Below, piece after piece: positions 54,136 to 62,776 of a stretch of DNA of 64,000 bases. The DNA comes from Prauserella salsuginis (lineage in GTDB: Bacteria > Actinomycetota > Actinomycetes > Mycobacteriales > Pseudonocardiaceae): contig NZ_JANBBF010000010.1 of the NCBI RefSeq assembly GCF_024648885.1, forward strand, positions 496,001 to 560,000. The letters run 5' to 3'. The notes under the pieces were generated by a model, which saw nothing but the letters and a program-made list of their open reading frames with translations, was not told where the DNA came from and did not search any database. Each line of letters opens with the position of its first letter. The stretch's first letter is position 1. Both the position numbers and the translations under genes were made by a program.

Positions 54136-54971
54136 ACGAGCGCATTCCGACGGTGGATCGCTGTGCGGTGATGGGCGTCCTGAACGTCACGCCGGACTCG
54201 TTCTCCGACGGCGGCAGATACCTGAGCCGCGAGGACGCGCTCGCGCACGCACACGCGATGTGGCAGCGCGGCGCCGACATCATCGACGTCGGCGGCGAGT
54301 CGACGCGGCCCGGTTCCGAGCGGGTGGACGCAGACACCGAACTGGCGCGGGTCGTGCCGGTGGTGCGACAGCTCGCGGCCGACAGTCTCCGGCTGTCGGT
54401 CGACACCACGCGCGCAGCGGTCGCCGAGGCCGCGGTCGAAGCGGGCGCGCGGATCATCAACGACGTCTCCGGCGGACTGGCCGACCCGGACATGACGAAG
54501 GTCGCCGCGCAGACCGGCGCCCCATTTGTGATCATGCACTGGCGCGGTCACAGCAAAGACATGAACGCGCTCGCCGAGTACACCGACGTGGTGGCCGAGG
54601 TGCGGGACGAGCTGCGCGCGCGGATCGACGAGGCGCTGGCAGCCGGTGTGGCCGACGACGCGATCGTGCTCGACCCGGGCTTGGGTTTCGCCAAGCGCGC
54701 GGAGCACGACTGGGCGCTGCTGCACCGGCTCGACGAGTTCATCGACATGGGCTTTCCCGTGTTGGTGGGCGCCTCGCGGAAACGATTCCTCGGCGCGCTG
54801 CTGGCCGACGCCGACGGTGAACCACGGCCCGCGTCGGGCAGGGAAGTGGCCACGGCGTCGATCTCCGCACTGTCCGCGGCCGCCGGGGCGTGGGGCGTAC
54901 GGGTGCACGACGTCGGCGCGTCGTTGGACGCGGTGAAGGTCGCCGCAGCCTGGGCCGAGGGCGGCCGGTGA
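54132..54971 (+). CDS. folP: Dihydropteroate synthase
   Basis: Condenses hydroxymethyl-dihydropterin pyrophosphate with p-aminobenzoate; the target of sulfonamides. Marks: [18 protein letters not shown] (pterin and phosphate site), [31 protein letters not shown], and GASRKRFLG. Length is 279 residues. Start and stop overlap folE and folB by four bases each (GTGA), so the three are translationally coupled. Confidence 0.97.
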   Translation: MNERIPTVDRCAVMGVLNVTPDSFSDGGRYLSREDALAHAHAMWQRGADIIDVGGESTRPGSERVDADTELARVVPVVRQLAADSLRLSVDTTRAAVAEAAVEAGARIINDVSGGLADPDMTKVAAQTGAPFVIMHWRGHSKDMNALAEYTDVVAEVRDELRARIDEALAAGVADDAIVLDPGLGFAKRAEHDWALLHRLDEFIDMGFPVLVGASRKRFLGALLADADGEPRPASGREVATASISALSAAAGAWGVRVHDVGASLDAVKVAAAWAEGGR

Positions 54972-55354
54972 GCGGGCCGGACACGCCGGCGCAGGTGCGC
55001 GACCGCATCACACTGACCGGCCTGCGGGTGTTCGGCAGGCACGGCGTTTTCGACCACGAGAAGCGCGACGGCCAGGAGTTCGTCGTCGACATCACGGCGT
55101 GGCTCGACCTCACGCGAGCCGCGGCGTCGGACGAGCTGACCGAAACGCTGCATTACGGCGAGCTGGCGCAGTTGGCGGCCGACATCGTGGGCGGCGAGCC
55201 CTACGACCTCATCGAGGCCGTCGCCGGCCGGATCGCCGACGAGGTGATGGCCGACGAACGTTTGTCGGCGGTCGAGGTGACGGTGCACAAGCCGACGGCG
55301 CCGATCCCGCTGACGTTCGCCGACGTCGCGGTGACCGTCGGGAGGCAGCGTTGA
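54968..55354 (+). CDS. folB: Dihydroneopterin aldolase
   Basis: Converts dihydroneopterin to hydroxymethyl-dihydropterin. Marks: ITLTGLRVFGRHGVFDHEK (catalytic Tyr position is Phe/His in this clade), QEFVVDITAWLDL, LHYGELAQL, LIEAVAGRIAD, and TVHKPTAPIPLTFADVAV with the catalytic Lys. Length is 128 residues. GTG 54968 overlaps the folP stop. Confidence 0.94.
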   Translation: MSGPDTPAQVRDRITLTGLRVFGRHGVFDHEKRDGQEFVVDITAWLDLTRAAASDELTETLHYGELAQLAADIVGGEPYDLIEAVAGRIADEVMADERLSAVEVTVHKPTAPIPLTFADVAVTVGRQR

Positions 55355-55553
55355 CCCCGGCCGCGCCAGGCAGGACAGCGGGTGGCGTCCCCCCAAAGGC
55401 ACCTTCGGGCACTCAGGCACTGCCACGCGTCGTCGTGCCGGTGCGGGGTGGTGGCCGGGCCGGCGGGCGGGAGCCCCGGATCTTCCGTGGGCTCTGTACC
55501 TCCCGGAGTTGGACGTCGCCGAGGGCGCCTTTGAGGCATCGGGGAGGCGTCCG
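55355..55553. repeat. folB-folK spacer with two degenerate palindromic-family fragments
   Basis: The 199-bp gap interrupts the otherwise overlapping fol genes. CAAAGGCACCTTCGGGCAC (around 55394-55412) and GAGGGCGCCTTTGAGGCATC (55521-55540) resemble the hairpin just after folK at 56054-56083. No gene is present; GGGGAGG before folK is its ribosome binding site. Confidence 0.5.
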
Positions 55554-56045
55554 ATGAGCACGGCGGTGTTGTCGCTGGGGTCGAACCTCGGCGACCGGCT
55601 TGCGTATCTGCGGCTGGCCGTCGACGGCCTGCGGGACTGCCTCGTCGCGGTGTCGAGCGTGTACGAGACCGCGCCCTGGGGCGTGACCGATCAGCCCGAC
55701 TTCCTCAACGCGGTGTGCATCGTGGCCGACCCGGCGCGCGACCACTGGGCGTGGCTGCGCGCCGGGCAAGCCCTCGAACGTGAGGCCGAGCGCGTGCGTG
55801 AACAGCGGTGGGGCCCGAGGACGCTCGACGTCGACGTGGTTTCGGTCGACGACGTGCGCTCGGCCGACCCGGAGCTGCGACTGCCGCACCCGGGGACGGC
55901 CGAGCGCGCGACCGTGCTCATCCCGTGGCTCGAGATCCACCCGGACGCCGAGGTGCCGGGTGTCGGACGGGCTGACGCCCTGCTCACCGCCCTGCCCCCG
56001 GCCGACCGCGACGGCGTACGCAAGCGCACGGACCTGTCGCTCTGA
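55554..56045 (+). CDS. folK: Hydroxymethyl-dihydropterin pyrophosphokinase
   Basis: Transfers pyrophosphate from ATP to hydroxymethyl-dihydropterin. Marks: VLSLGSNLGDRLAYL, SSVYETAPWGVTDQPDFLNAV, ERVREQRWGPRTLDVDVV (catalytic Asp pair), and LPHPGTAERATVLIPWLEI. Length is 163 residues. ATG 55554 with GGGGAGG upstream. The stop is followed by a hairpin (56054-56071). Confidence 0.96.
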   Translation: MSTAVLSLGSNLGDRLAYLRLAVDGLRDCLVAVSSVYETAPWGVTDQPDFLNAVCIVADPARDHWAWLRAGQALEREAERVREQRWGPRTLDVDVVSVDDVRSADPELRLPHPGTAERATVLIPWLEIHPDAEVPGVGRADALLTALPPADRDGVRKRTDLSL

Positions 56046-56053
56046 GCCACCCG

Positions 56054-56071
56054 CGGTGCCCTCAAGGGCAC
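56054..56071 (+). terminator. Hairpin after folK
   Basis: GGTGCCC-TCAA-GGGCACC: perfect 7-bp stem starting eight bases after the folK stop. It is followed by TTCGAGGCATCG, which is repeated in similar form at 55529-55541. It also belongs to the GCCCYCARGGGCAC family. Confidence 0.6.
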
Positions 56072-56178
56072 CTTCGAGGCATCGAACGCGGCCACGCGCC
56101 GGCATGCCCGCGAGGGGTGGCGGTCGAAAGCCCTGTCCCCTCACGGTCGAGCATGCGGGCGCCTGTCGCGTCGGCCGG

Positions 56179-57159
56179 TTAAGCCGACGCGCGAACCGCC
56201 GAGACGATCCACTCCGTCGCCGCGATCCGGCTGGGGATGGGCGGCCAGCCGTTGACGATCGCCAGGAGCTGCCAGTAGCGCTCGGCCCTGGCGTCCCCGC
56301 CCGTGTCGATCTGGCCGGCCAGCCACGTGCGGTACTCGGGGCCGTCGACCGGCTCGGGAACGCCGTCACCGACGAACCACGCGGACGTGTCGCCCTCCCC
56401 GAGCGAGGCTCGCACGATCTCGTCGGCCAGTTCCTTGCCCTCGGCTGCGGCCGGGGACACCCCGGCGTCGGAGAAGCCCTGCGCCCGTGCGTGCCAGTCG
56501 TCCCAACGGTCCTTCTGCGCCCACGAGAACGCGTCGATGTTGTGGCCCGCCTCGCGCCGCTGCGCCTGCTGTTCACCCATACCCCGGATCAGGGCCCGGA
56601 ACTCGGCGTCGGACACGAGCTCTGCGAACTCGATCCACGCCTCCAGCTGCTCCGGGGACGGGTCGTCCGGCAGCTCGGGCTTGGCGGACCGCATCCATGC
56701 GTAGAACTCCGTGTCCACGTCCAGGCCTGCGGTGACCTCGTCCCAGAATTCGTCGACGAGCCGCTTGCGCTCCTCGTCCGACATCGATGCCAGCTTGTTC
56801 ATCAGTTCCACCTCTTTCAACTCGGATTCACGGTTCGCGACCGCCCGCAGCACGGCCCTGCGGTGGCGCAGTTCGCGCAGCCGGTCGTCGAGCGCAGCCA
56901 CGTGCGCCTTCGCCAGCTCCGCGACCGTCGACGCACCGGCGAGCACCCGTTCGATGTCGGCGAGGCCCAGACCGAGCTCGCGCAGCGTGCGCACGAGTTC
57001 GAGCCGCGCCAGTGCAGTGACGTCGTAGAGCCGGTAACCGGCCGCGGTGCGGTCGCTGGGAGGCACGAGACCTTCGTCGGAGTAGAACCGGATCGTCTTC
57101 ACCGGCAGGCCGGTGCGCCGTGCCAGTTCGCCGATCGTGAACTTGCCCGATGGGGTCAT
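56179..57159 (-). CDS. MerR-family transcriptional regulator
   Basis: N-terminal MerR winged helix: FTIGELARRTGLPVKTIRFYSDEGLVPPSDRTAAGYRLYD, then a coiled-coil dimerisation helix (about 75-125). The C-terminal ~190 residues are helical, rich in Trp and acidic residues, with no recognised ligand domain and no metal-binding Cys. ATG 57159 is chosen because GGAGG lies five bases upstream; the open frame extends further through a 21-bp repeat array but without homology. It sits opposite the surrounding housekeeping genes and interrupts the folK-DUF3180 linkage. Confidence 0.9.
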   Translation of the reverse strand: MTPSGKFTIGELARRTGLPVKTIRFYSDEGLVPPSDRTAAGYRLYDVTALARLELVRTLRELGLGLADIERVLAGASTVAELAKAHVAALDDRLRELRHRRAVLRAVANRESELKEVELMNKLASMSDEERKRLVDEFWDEVTAGLDVDTEFYAWMRSAKPELPDDPSPEQLEAWIEFAELVSDAEFRALIRGMGEQQAQRREAGHNIDAFSWAQKDRWDDWHARAQGFSDAGVSPAAAEGKELADEIVRASLGEGDTSAWFVGDGVPEPVDGPEYRTWLAGQIDTGGDARAERYWQLLAIVNGWPPIPSRIAATEWIVSAVRASA

Positions 57160-57273
57160 CTCCGCCTCCATGAATCCGAGCTTCGAGGCTCCAGTCGGTG
57201 GAGAGTCAACAACAAATCCCGGACCGACGCCCGACAATTGCGGAGACGGGCCGGACCGGACGGACACACGGAC

Positions 57274-57347
57274 GCAGAACTCGCCCGTCCGAACGCAGGA
57301 CACGCGTGCCCGAAGGCAGGACACGCGCGTCTGGGTGCAGGACACGC
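57274..57347. repeat. Four copies of an 11-bp motif at exact 21-bp spacing
   Basis: GCAGGACACGC at 57295-57305, 57316-57326 and 57337-57347, plus a degenerate copy GCAGAACTCGC at 57274-57284. Every start is 21 bp from the next, two helical turns. The array lies between divergent merR and the DUF3180 gene, so it could be a multi-site operator. Confidence 0.85.
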
Positions 57348-57389
57348 ACGTGGGGTCGTGGAGTCGCGGGTGCCCAGTACGGTTGGGAC

Positions 57390-57833
57390 ATGCACTTCAC
57401 GCGCCCTCGCGAGCTGGTCGTCGCCGGGCTGATCGGGCTCGTCGCGGTGTATCTGCTCTTCGAGTTCGCGTACGGCCAACTGCCGAGCCTGCCGACTTTC
57501 GCGGGTACGACGTTGCTCGTGCTGGCCGCGATCGAGACGGTGCTGGCGTTCGTGGTGCGCGCCCGCATCCGCGAGGGACGTGTCATCACGGGGCTCGGTA
57601 TCGCCCGTGCGGTCGCGCTCGCGAAGGCGTCGTCGCTACTCGGGGCCCTCATGCTCGGTGCCTGGCTCGCGGGTGTGGCGTTCCTCGCGCCGCAGGCGAG
57701 CGACATCACGGCGGCCGCCGACGATCTGCCGGCCGCGGTCGTCGGGGCGGGCTGTGCAGCGGCGTTGATCGGTGCCGCGTTGTGGCTCGAACACTGCTGT
57801 CGCGCACCGGATACCGGCGACCGCAACGAGTGA
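57390..57833 (+). CDS. DUF3180 membrane protein
   Basis: A 147-residue protein with four hydrophobic helices (LVVAGLIGLVAVYLLF; LLVLAAIETVLAFVV; LGALMLGAWLAGVAFLA; VVGAGCAAALIGAALWL), matching the Rv3605c/DUF3180 family always found after folK in actinomycetes. Function unknown. ATG 57390 lies about seven bases after TACGGT with no ribosome binding site (leaderless). Confidence 0.88.
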   Translation: MHFTRPRELVVAGLIGLVAVYLLFEFAYGQLPSLPTFAGTTLLVLAAIETVLAFVVRARIREGRVITGLGIARAVALAKASSLLGALMLGAWLAGVAFLAPQASDITAAADDLPAAVVGAGCAAALIGAALWLEHCCRAPDTGDRNE

Positions 57834-57920
57834 TCACAACCGACCGGCCAGCGATCAGAACCCGCCGCTCGAAGTACCGACGAGGTCACGATCGGACAAC
57901 TGGAAGGTACGGTATCCGGC

Positions 57921-60440
57921 ATGACTGGCGAGGGTGAGGACGAGCCCGGCCGCAGATCGGGCGGCCGACTGTGGCCGGCCGTGGGCGTGCTGTTCGCGCT
58001 CGGCGCCACCGTCGCTCTGATCCTGGCCGAGGACATGCGGCTGCTGCGGCTCGGCATCCTGGCCGCCCTCTGGGCGGCGCTCATCGGCACGTTCCTCGCG
58101 ACTCGGTACCGCAAGAAGGCGGCGGAAACCGAGGTGGCCGCGTCGAAGGCCCAGGAGATCTACGAACTGGAACTGGAGCGTGAGGTAGCCGCCCGTCACG
58201 AGTTCGAACTCGAAGTGGAGGCCGAGACCAGGGAGCGGGTCGAGGACGAGTCACGGGCCGAACTCGAGGCGTTGCGCGCGGAGGTCTCGTCGCTGCGGGA
58301 GAGCCTGCAGTCTCTTTTCGGCGGCGAGGTGATGTGGGAGCGGATCGCACTCACCGCCCAGTCGACCCGCATGCGCTCGTTCGGTGACGACCGGCCGCTC
58401 GTCACCGCGAGCGAGAGCTCGGAGAAGCCCCGGTTGACCGCGGGCCGCGGCGAGAATCCCACCGAGTTCATCGGCCGCGTCGTCGAGGCCGACAGCGGCG
58501 ACGCCGGCGCCATCGCCAAGGCCATCGGCACGGCGGGACGTGGCGGCAACGGCTCGTCGCCCACGTCGAACGGTGCCACGTCGAACGGTGCTGCGGCGAA
58601 CGGTGCTGCGGCGAACGGTGCGGCACGGAACGGAGGCGGAGCCGGTGCGGCCGCGCCCAACGGCGCGGGACCCAACGGCGGGGGACCCAACGGCGCGGGA
58701 CCCAACGGCGGGGGACCCGACGCCGGGGGACCCAACGGTGCCGCGCCCAACGGTGCGGTCAACGGAACCGGCGCGGCGAACGGTGCGATCCCCCGGCGGC
58801 AGCCCGGTCGTTCCGACCCGGCATCGCAGTCGACGGCCTGGTTCGCACCACCGGCGGCCCGCGCCGACGACAACGCCGACGACTCCGGTGCCGACGACGC
58901 CGACGACACCGACGACGGCGCCGACGTAGATGACGAGTCGGACACCGACCGCGCTCCGGCTCCGGCACCGGCCGCGGATCCGCGTGGCGCTCCTCGTAAG
59001 GCCCGTGGTCCCCAGCGGCGCCAGCAGGCGGGTTCGCCTCCGGTGCCGCCGCAGCAACGCCCCGGTGCGAAACAGGCGCCGCCCGCGCGGAAGGCGCACC
59101 CGGCACCGTCCAGGCCGACGGCACCGTCCCCGCAGTCGGCACAGTCCCAGCAGCCGGCACAGTCCCCGCAGCCGGCACAGTCTCGGCAGCTGGCACAGTC
59201 TCAGCCTGCGGCGACGCGGCAGGCTCGACCGCAGCAGGGTGGCGGGCGGCCGCAGCGGGGTCCTTCGGAATCTCACGCCGCTCGCACTCAGGCCGGCCCC
59301 GGCATGTCGACGGCCTTCGACGACCGTGGGTTCGACGACGGGGGGTTCGACGACGACGGGGAATTCGACGACGGCGCCCTCGACGACGACCGCACCGAGG
59401 CCGCGCCCGACGGCCGCGCGGACGGCGGGTCCGGTGCCGGTGACCGGGCAGGCGGCGCGCCGGCCGGTTCGCCCGACGAGGACCCGACGCGCCGCGTGCG
59501 TGCCCGCGAAGCCGCGACGGCGAAGGAACGTTTCCGTCCGGCACAGCGCGCGGGCGCTCCGCAGGCGCCGGGCCGGTCGCAGACACCTGGCCGGTCGCAG
59601 TCGCCGGAGCCTGGGGTGAAGTCGCCCCAGCCGCCGGCGCCCGCCCGTCCGGTTCCGCCGCGTGCCGCCGAGTCGCGTTCGTCGCAGCAGCCGGCAGGGC
59701 AGCCGAGCCGGACCGGTCAGGAACCGCGCGAGGGCAGCCGCGGTGGTTCCGACCAGCGGGAGCGGAACGCGGCAGCCGCCACGGCGCAGCAGCCCGTGGC
59801 GCCTGCGGCCGAGCAGGACCGATCCACGGGGTCACCCTCACGGCCGAACGAATCCCGCAATGAGGGTCAAAATCGACGTGACGTTGGCCTCACTCAGGAG
59901 AGTGAAGCGGGTGCGCGTGCGCGTTCTGCCTCGCAACCTGGGGCGTCGGCTGGTCAGGGTATGGACAAGCCCGGATCACAGACCGCTTACGCTCAGATCC
60001 CCGAGAGAGACTCCGGAGGGGCGCGTGACACACGCGCCGGCGCTCCGAAGGCCGTCGAGCCGGCACCCGAGGTGGCTCAGGCGGAACAACCGATCGCGAA
60101 GGGACCCCTTCCACCCATGTCTTACCCCGAGCAGCCCGCCGGCGCGGCCGACTCGACCGAGGCCTCCGGCGAGGATTCCGTCGTCAACCCGACGCTGCCG
60201 CCCGAGGTGCGCGATCTCGCGCGCAAGCCGGGTGGTCGCCGCCGGCGTGCCGAGCCGGAGGACGACGAGTCGCAGGCCGAGGAGGCCTCCGAGGCCGGCG
60301 GCGGTCGTCGCCGCGCTCCGGATCCCGAGGACGGCGAGCCCACCGGTTCACACTCCTCCGGCCGTTCGGTGAGCGAACTCCTCGCCGCCTACGGCACGGG
60401 CGACACGACGCCGCGCCGTCGCCGTCGCGCCGAGGACTGA
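57921..60440 (+). CDS. DUF6779-like membrane protein with long disordered tail
   Basis: An 839-residue protein of the Rv3604c type. Two helices near the N-terminus (LWPAVGVLFALGATVALILA and LGILAALWAALIGTFLA) are followed by a charged coiled coil (about 70-135), then ~700 residues of low complexity. It contains in-frame repeats: 15-bp units around 58655-58740 (GPNGxG) and 18-bp units around 59130-59215 (PAQSxQ). It ends RRRRRAED. Probably a membrane-tethered scaffold; function unknown. ATG 57921 lies shortly after TACGGTATCC and appears leaderless. Confidence 0.82.
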   Translation: MTGEGEDEPGRRSGGRLWPAVGVLFALGATVALILAEDMRLLRLGILAALWAALIGTFLATRYRKKAAETEVAASKAQEIYELELEREVAARHEFELEVEAETRERVEDESRAELEALRAEVSSLRESLQSLFGGEVMWERIALTAQSTRMRSFGDDRPLVTASESSEKPRLTAGRGENPTEFIGRVVEADSGDAGAIAKAIGTAGRGGNGSSPTSNGATSNGAAANGAAANGAARNGGGAGAAAPNGAGPNGGGPNGAGPNGGGPDAGGPNGAAPNGAVNGTGAANGAIPRRQPGRSDPASQSTAWFAPPAARADDNADDSGADDADDTDDGADVDDESDTDRAPAPAPAADPRGAPRKARGPQRRQQAGSPPVPPQQRPGAKQAPPARKAHPAPSRPTAPSPQSAQSQQPAQSPQPAQSRQLAQSQPAATRQARPQQGGGRPQRGPSESHAARTQAGPGMSTAFDDRGFDDGGFDDDGEFDDGALDDDRTEAAPDGRADGGSGAGDRAGGAPAGSPDEDPTRRVRAREAATAKERFRPAQRAGAPQAPGRSQTPGRSQSPEPGVKSPQPPAPARPVPPRAAESRSSQQPAGQPSRTGQEPREGSRGGSDQRERNAAAATAQQPVAPAAEQDRSTGSPSRPNESRNEGQNRRDVGLTQESEAGARARSASQPGASAGQGMDKPGSQTAYAQIPERDSGGARDTRAGAPKAVEPAPEVAQAEQPIAKGPLPPMSYPEQPAGAADSTEASGEDSVVNPTLPPEVRDLARKPGGRRRRAEPEDDESQAEEASEAGGGRRRAPDPEDGEPTGSHSSGRSVSELLAAYGTGDTTPRRRRRAED

Positions 60441-60594
60441 ACCTCCCCGCTTCGTCACGCCGCGCCCTCCGGGGCACCGTGGTCGCGATCTCCGCGGCCG
60501 GGTGCCGCGGAGGGCGCTGTCATCCCGTGACGCCGACGCTCGCCGGTCCGTATCACTCACCCGGGCATCGGGGCCGGCTACTACCCTGCGCGGC

Positions 60595-61755
60595 GTGAAC
60601 GGAGCGGCGACCGTCGTGCGGCACGCCCGGCGGAACATGACACGTCTGGTCACCGTGCTGGTGCCGGTGACCGGCATGGTCGCGGTCGCGATCTGCGGCC
60701 TGATCGTCTTCGGGCTCGTCACCGTCCAGGCGGGGGCGCTGCCCGTGATCGTCGGCGTGATCGCCGCCGTGGTGCCGGTCTCGATCGTCACGGCCGCGCT
60801 GCTGTGGGTCGACCGCTGGGAACCCGAACCCGCCAAGTACCTGCTGCTGACGTTCCTGTGGGGAGCGTGCGTGGCAACGCTGCTGGCGCTGCTGGTCAAC
60901 GACACCGCCAAGAGCGTCGGCGACTACCTCCTCGGCTTCGAGGGCGGCAGCAGGATCGCGACCGTCATCTCCGCTCCGCTGGTGGAGGAGGCGATCAAGG
61001 CCGTACCGCTCGTCGCGGTGCTGCTGCACCGGCGGAGCGAGTTCAACGGCGTGGTCGACGGCATCGTGTACGCGGGTTTCAGCGCGGCCGGGTTCGCGTT
61101 CACCGAGAACGTCTACTACTTCGCCAGCGCGTTCAACGAGGCCGGTTTCGGTGGCGGCATGTCCTCGGGCGTGCTCGCGGCGTTCACGCTGCGCGGGGTG
61201 ATGTCGCCGTTCGCGCATCCGCTGTTCTCCGTGGTCATCGGTATCGGTGTGGCGCTCACGGTGCAGAAGCGCTACTACGGCGCCGCCCGGTTCACGTTGC
61301 CCGTGGCGGCCTATGTCGGTGCCGTGTGCCTGCACGCGCTGTGGAACGCCGCGGCGACGTTCGGCGGGGCGCGGACGTTCCTCAACGTGTACTTCCTGAT
61401 CATGGCTCCGTTGTTCATCGGGGTCGGCCTGATCGTGGTGTGGCAGCGTCGCCGCGAGCAGCGGATCGTGGCCGGGGCGCTGCCTGCGATGGCCCGTCGC
61501 GGCTGGATCGCCCCTTCGGAGATCGAGCTGTTGTCGGACCTGGCCGCCCGCAGGCAGTGGCGGAGGCAGGCACGCCGCGAATCGGGTGCCGAGGCTGCGC
61601 GGGCCGTCGGGGACTACCAGGCCGCCGTGACCGAGCTGGCGTTCCTGCGGCGCAGGGGTGTGACGACCGACGGCGACCGCGCCCGTCACGACGGCCTGCT
61701 CGCCGAGGCCAGGCAGGCGCGGGCCGACGCCGTGAGCCTCGCGGGCAGCGGGTGA
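60595..61755 (+). CDS. PrsW-family intramembrane metalloprotease
   Basis: Membrane protease of the PrsW/CAAX-like group. Eight or so helices; the glutamate motif LVEEAIKAVPL, then AFTENVYYFASAF, SPFAHPLFSVVIG and CLHALWNAAA provide the conserved Glu and His residues of the active site. A cytoplasmic helical tail (about 285-386) follows. Substrate unknown (anti-sigma factor cleavage in Bacillus PrsW). GTG 60595 lies six bases after TACCCT (60583-60588): leaderless. Confidence 0.88.
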   Translation: MNGAATVVRHARRNMTRLVTVLVPVTGMVAVAICGLIVFGLVTVQAGALPVIVGVIAAVVPVSIVTAALLWVDRWEPEPAKYLLLTFLWGACVATLLALLVNDTAKSVGDYLLGFEGGSRIATVISAPLVEEAIKAVPLVAVLLHRRSEFNGVVDGIVYAGFSAAGFAFTENVYYFASAFNEAGFGGGMSSGVLAAFTLRGVMSPFAHPLFSVVIGIGVALTVQKRYYGAARFTLPVAAYVGAVCLHALWNAAATFGGARTFLNVYFLIMAPLFIGVGLIVVWQRRREQRIVAGALPAMARRGWIAPSEIELLSDLAARRQWRRQARRESGAEAARAVGDYQAAVTELAFLRRRGVTTDGDRARHDGLLAEARQARADAVSLAGSG

Positions 61756-61888
61756 AGCTGGTCACCCGAGCGCGTGACGACGTCCGGATCGGCGCTACGC
61801 TCGCGGCGTCGTCTGGTACCCGCGACGAGGTCGGGACTGGAACGAGTTTTGGGAGTTTTGCGGCCATGAGCCTCCGAAGGGGCGCGCG
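61756..61888 (+). promoter_or_regulatory. Leader of the DUF2520-panC-panD operon with an 8-codon ORF
   Basis: ATG at 61866 begins a frame of eight codons (MSLRRGAR) whose TGA overlaps the start of the DUF2520 gene as ATGA. GGGAG lies ahead of it. No other gene in this 133-bp gap. Confidence 0.4.
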
Positions 61889-62776
61889 ATGACGCGGCCT
61901 GCCCGCCTCGCGGTGGGCGTCGTGTCGGCGGGACGCGTCGGCAGTGTTCTCGGTGCGGCACTGACCCGCGCCGGACATGTCGTGACCGCGGTCAGCGCGG
62001 TGTCGGACGCGTCCGTGCTGCGCGCCGAACGCCTGCTGCCGGACGCCGAGATCCTGCCGCCCGACGAGGTCGCCCGCCGCGCCGATCTGGTGCTGCTGGC
62101 GCTGCCCGACGACGTCCTCGAGTCGATGACCGCGGGCCTGGCGGGTGCCGGTGCGCTGCGCTCCGGCCAGATCGTCGTCCACACGTCGGGTGCCCACGGT
62201 GTCGGTGCGTTGCGTGCCGCCTCCGACGCGGGTGCGCTGCCGCTGGCGCTGCACCCGGTCATGACCTTCACCGGTCGCGCCGAGGACCTGGACCGGCTGA
62301 CCACGGCGAGTGTCGGCATCACCGCGACGTCGGGTGACGACGCGGCCTGGCACGTCGGGGAGGCGCTGACCGTCGAGATGGGCGCCGAGCCCGTCCGCGT
62401 GCCCGAGGCCGCCCGTCCGATCTACCACGCGGCACTGGCCCACGGCGCCAATCACCTGGCCACGGTCGTGGCCGACTGTGTCGACCTGCTCGCCGACGCC
62501 GGCGTCGATCACCCGGACCGGGTCGTCGCGCCGCTGCTGTCGGCTTCGCTCGACAACTCGCTCCGCCACCACGGCCGCGCCCTGACCGGGCCGGTCGCAC
62601 GCGGTGACACCGGCACCGTGACCGCACACCTGCGGGTGCTGGCGGAGCGGGCGCCGGACGTCGAACCGACCTACGCCGCGCTGGCGCGCCGCACCGTCGC
62701 GCGGGCGAGACTCGCCGGGCTGCTCGGCGACGACGCGGCAGCCGAACTGGAAAACCTCCTCGACAACCGATCGTGA
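61889..62776 (+). CDS. DUF2520 Rossmann-fold protein
   Basis: A 295-residue protein with an N-terminal NAD(P)-binding fold (VGVVSAGRVGSVLGAALTRAG), then LVLLALPDDVLE and IVVHTSGAHG, and a C-terminal helical DUF2520 domain (AARPIYHAALAHGANHLATVV). It resembles ketopantoate or pyrroline-carboxylate reductases and is the Rv3603c type encoded before panC. A role in pantothenate synthesis (ketopantoate reduction) is an inference from the operon. The stop overlaps the panC start (GTGA). Confidence 0.9.
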   Translation: MTRPARLAVGVVSAGRVGSVLGAALTRAGHVVTAVSAVSDASVLRAERLLPDAEILPPDEVARRADLVLLALPDDVLESMTAGLAGAGALRSGQIVVHTSGAHGVGALRAASDAGALPLALHPVMTFTGRAEDLDRLTTASVGITATSGDDAAWHVGEALTVEMGAEPVRVPEAARPIYHAALAHGANHLATVVADCVDLLADAGVDHPDRVVAPLLSASLDNSLRHHGRALTGPVARGDTGTVTAHLRVLAERAPDVEPTYAALARRTVARARLAGLLGDDAAAELENLLDNRS

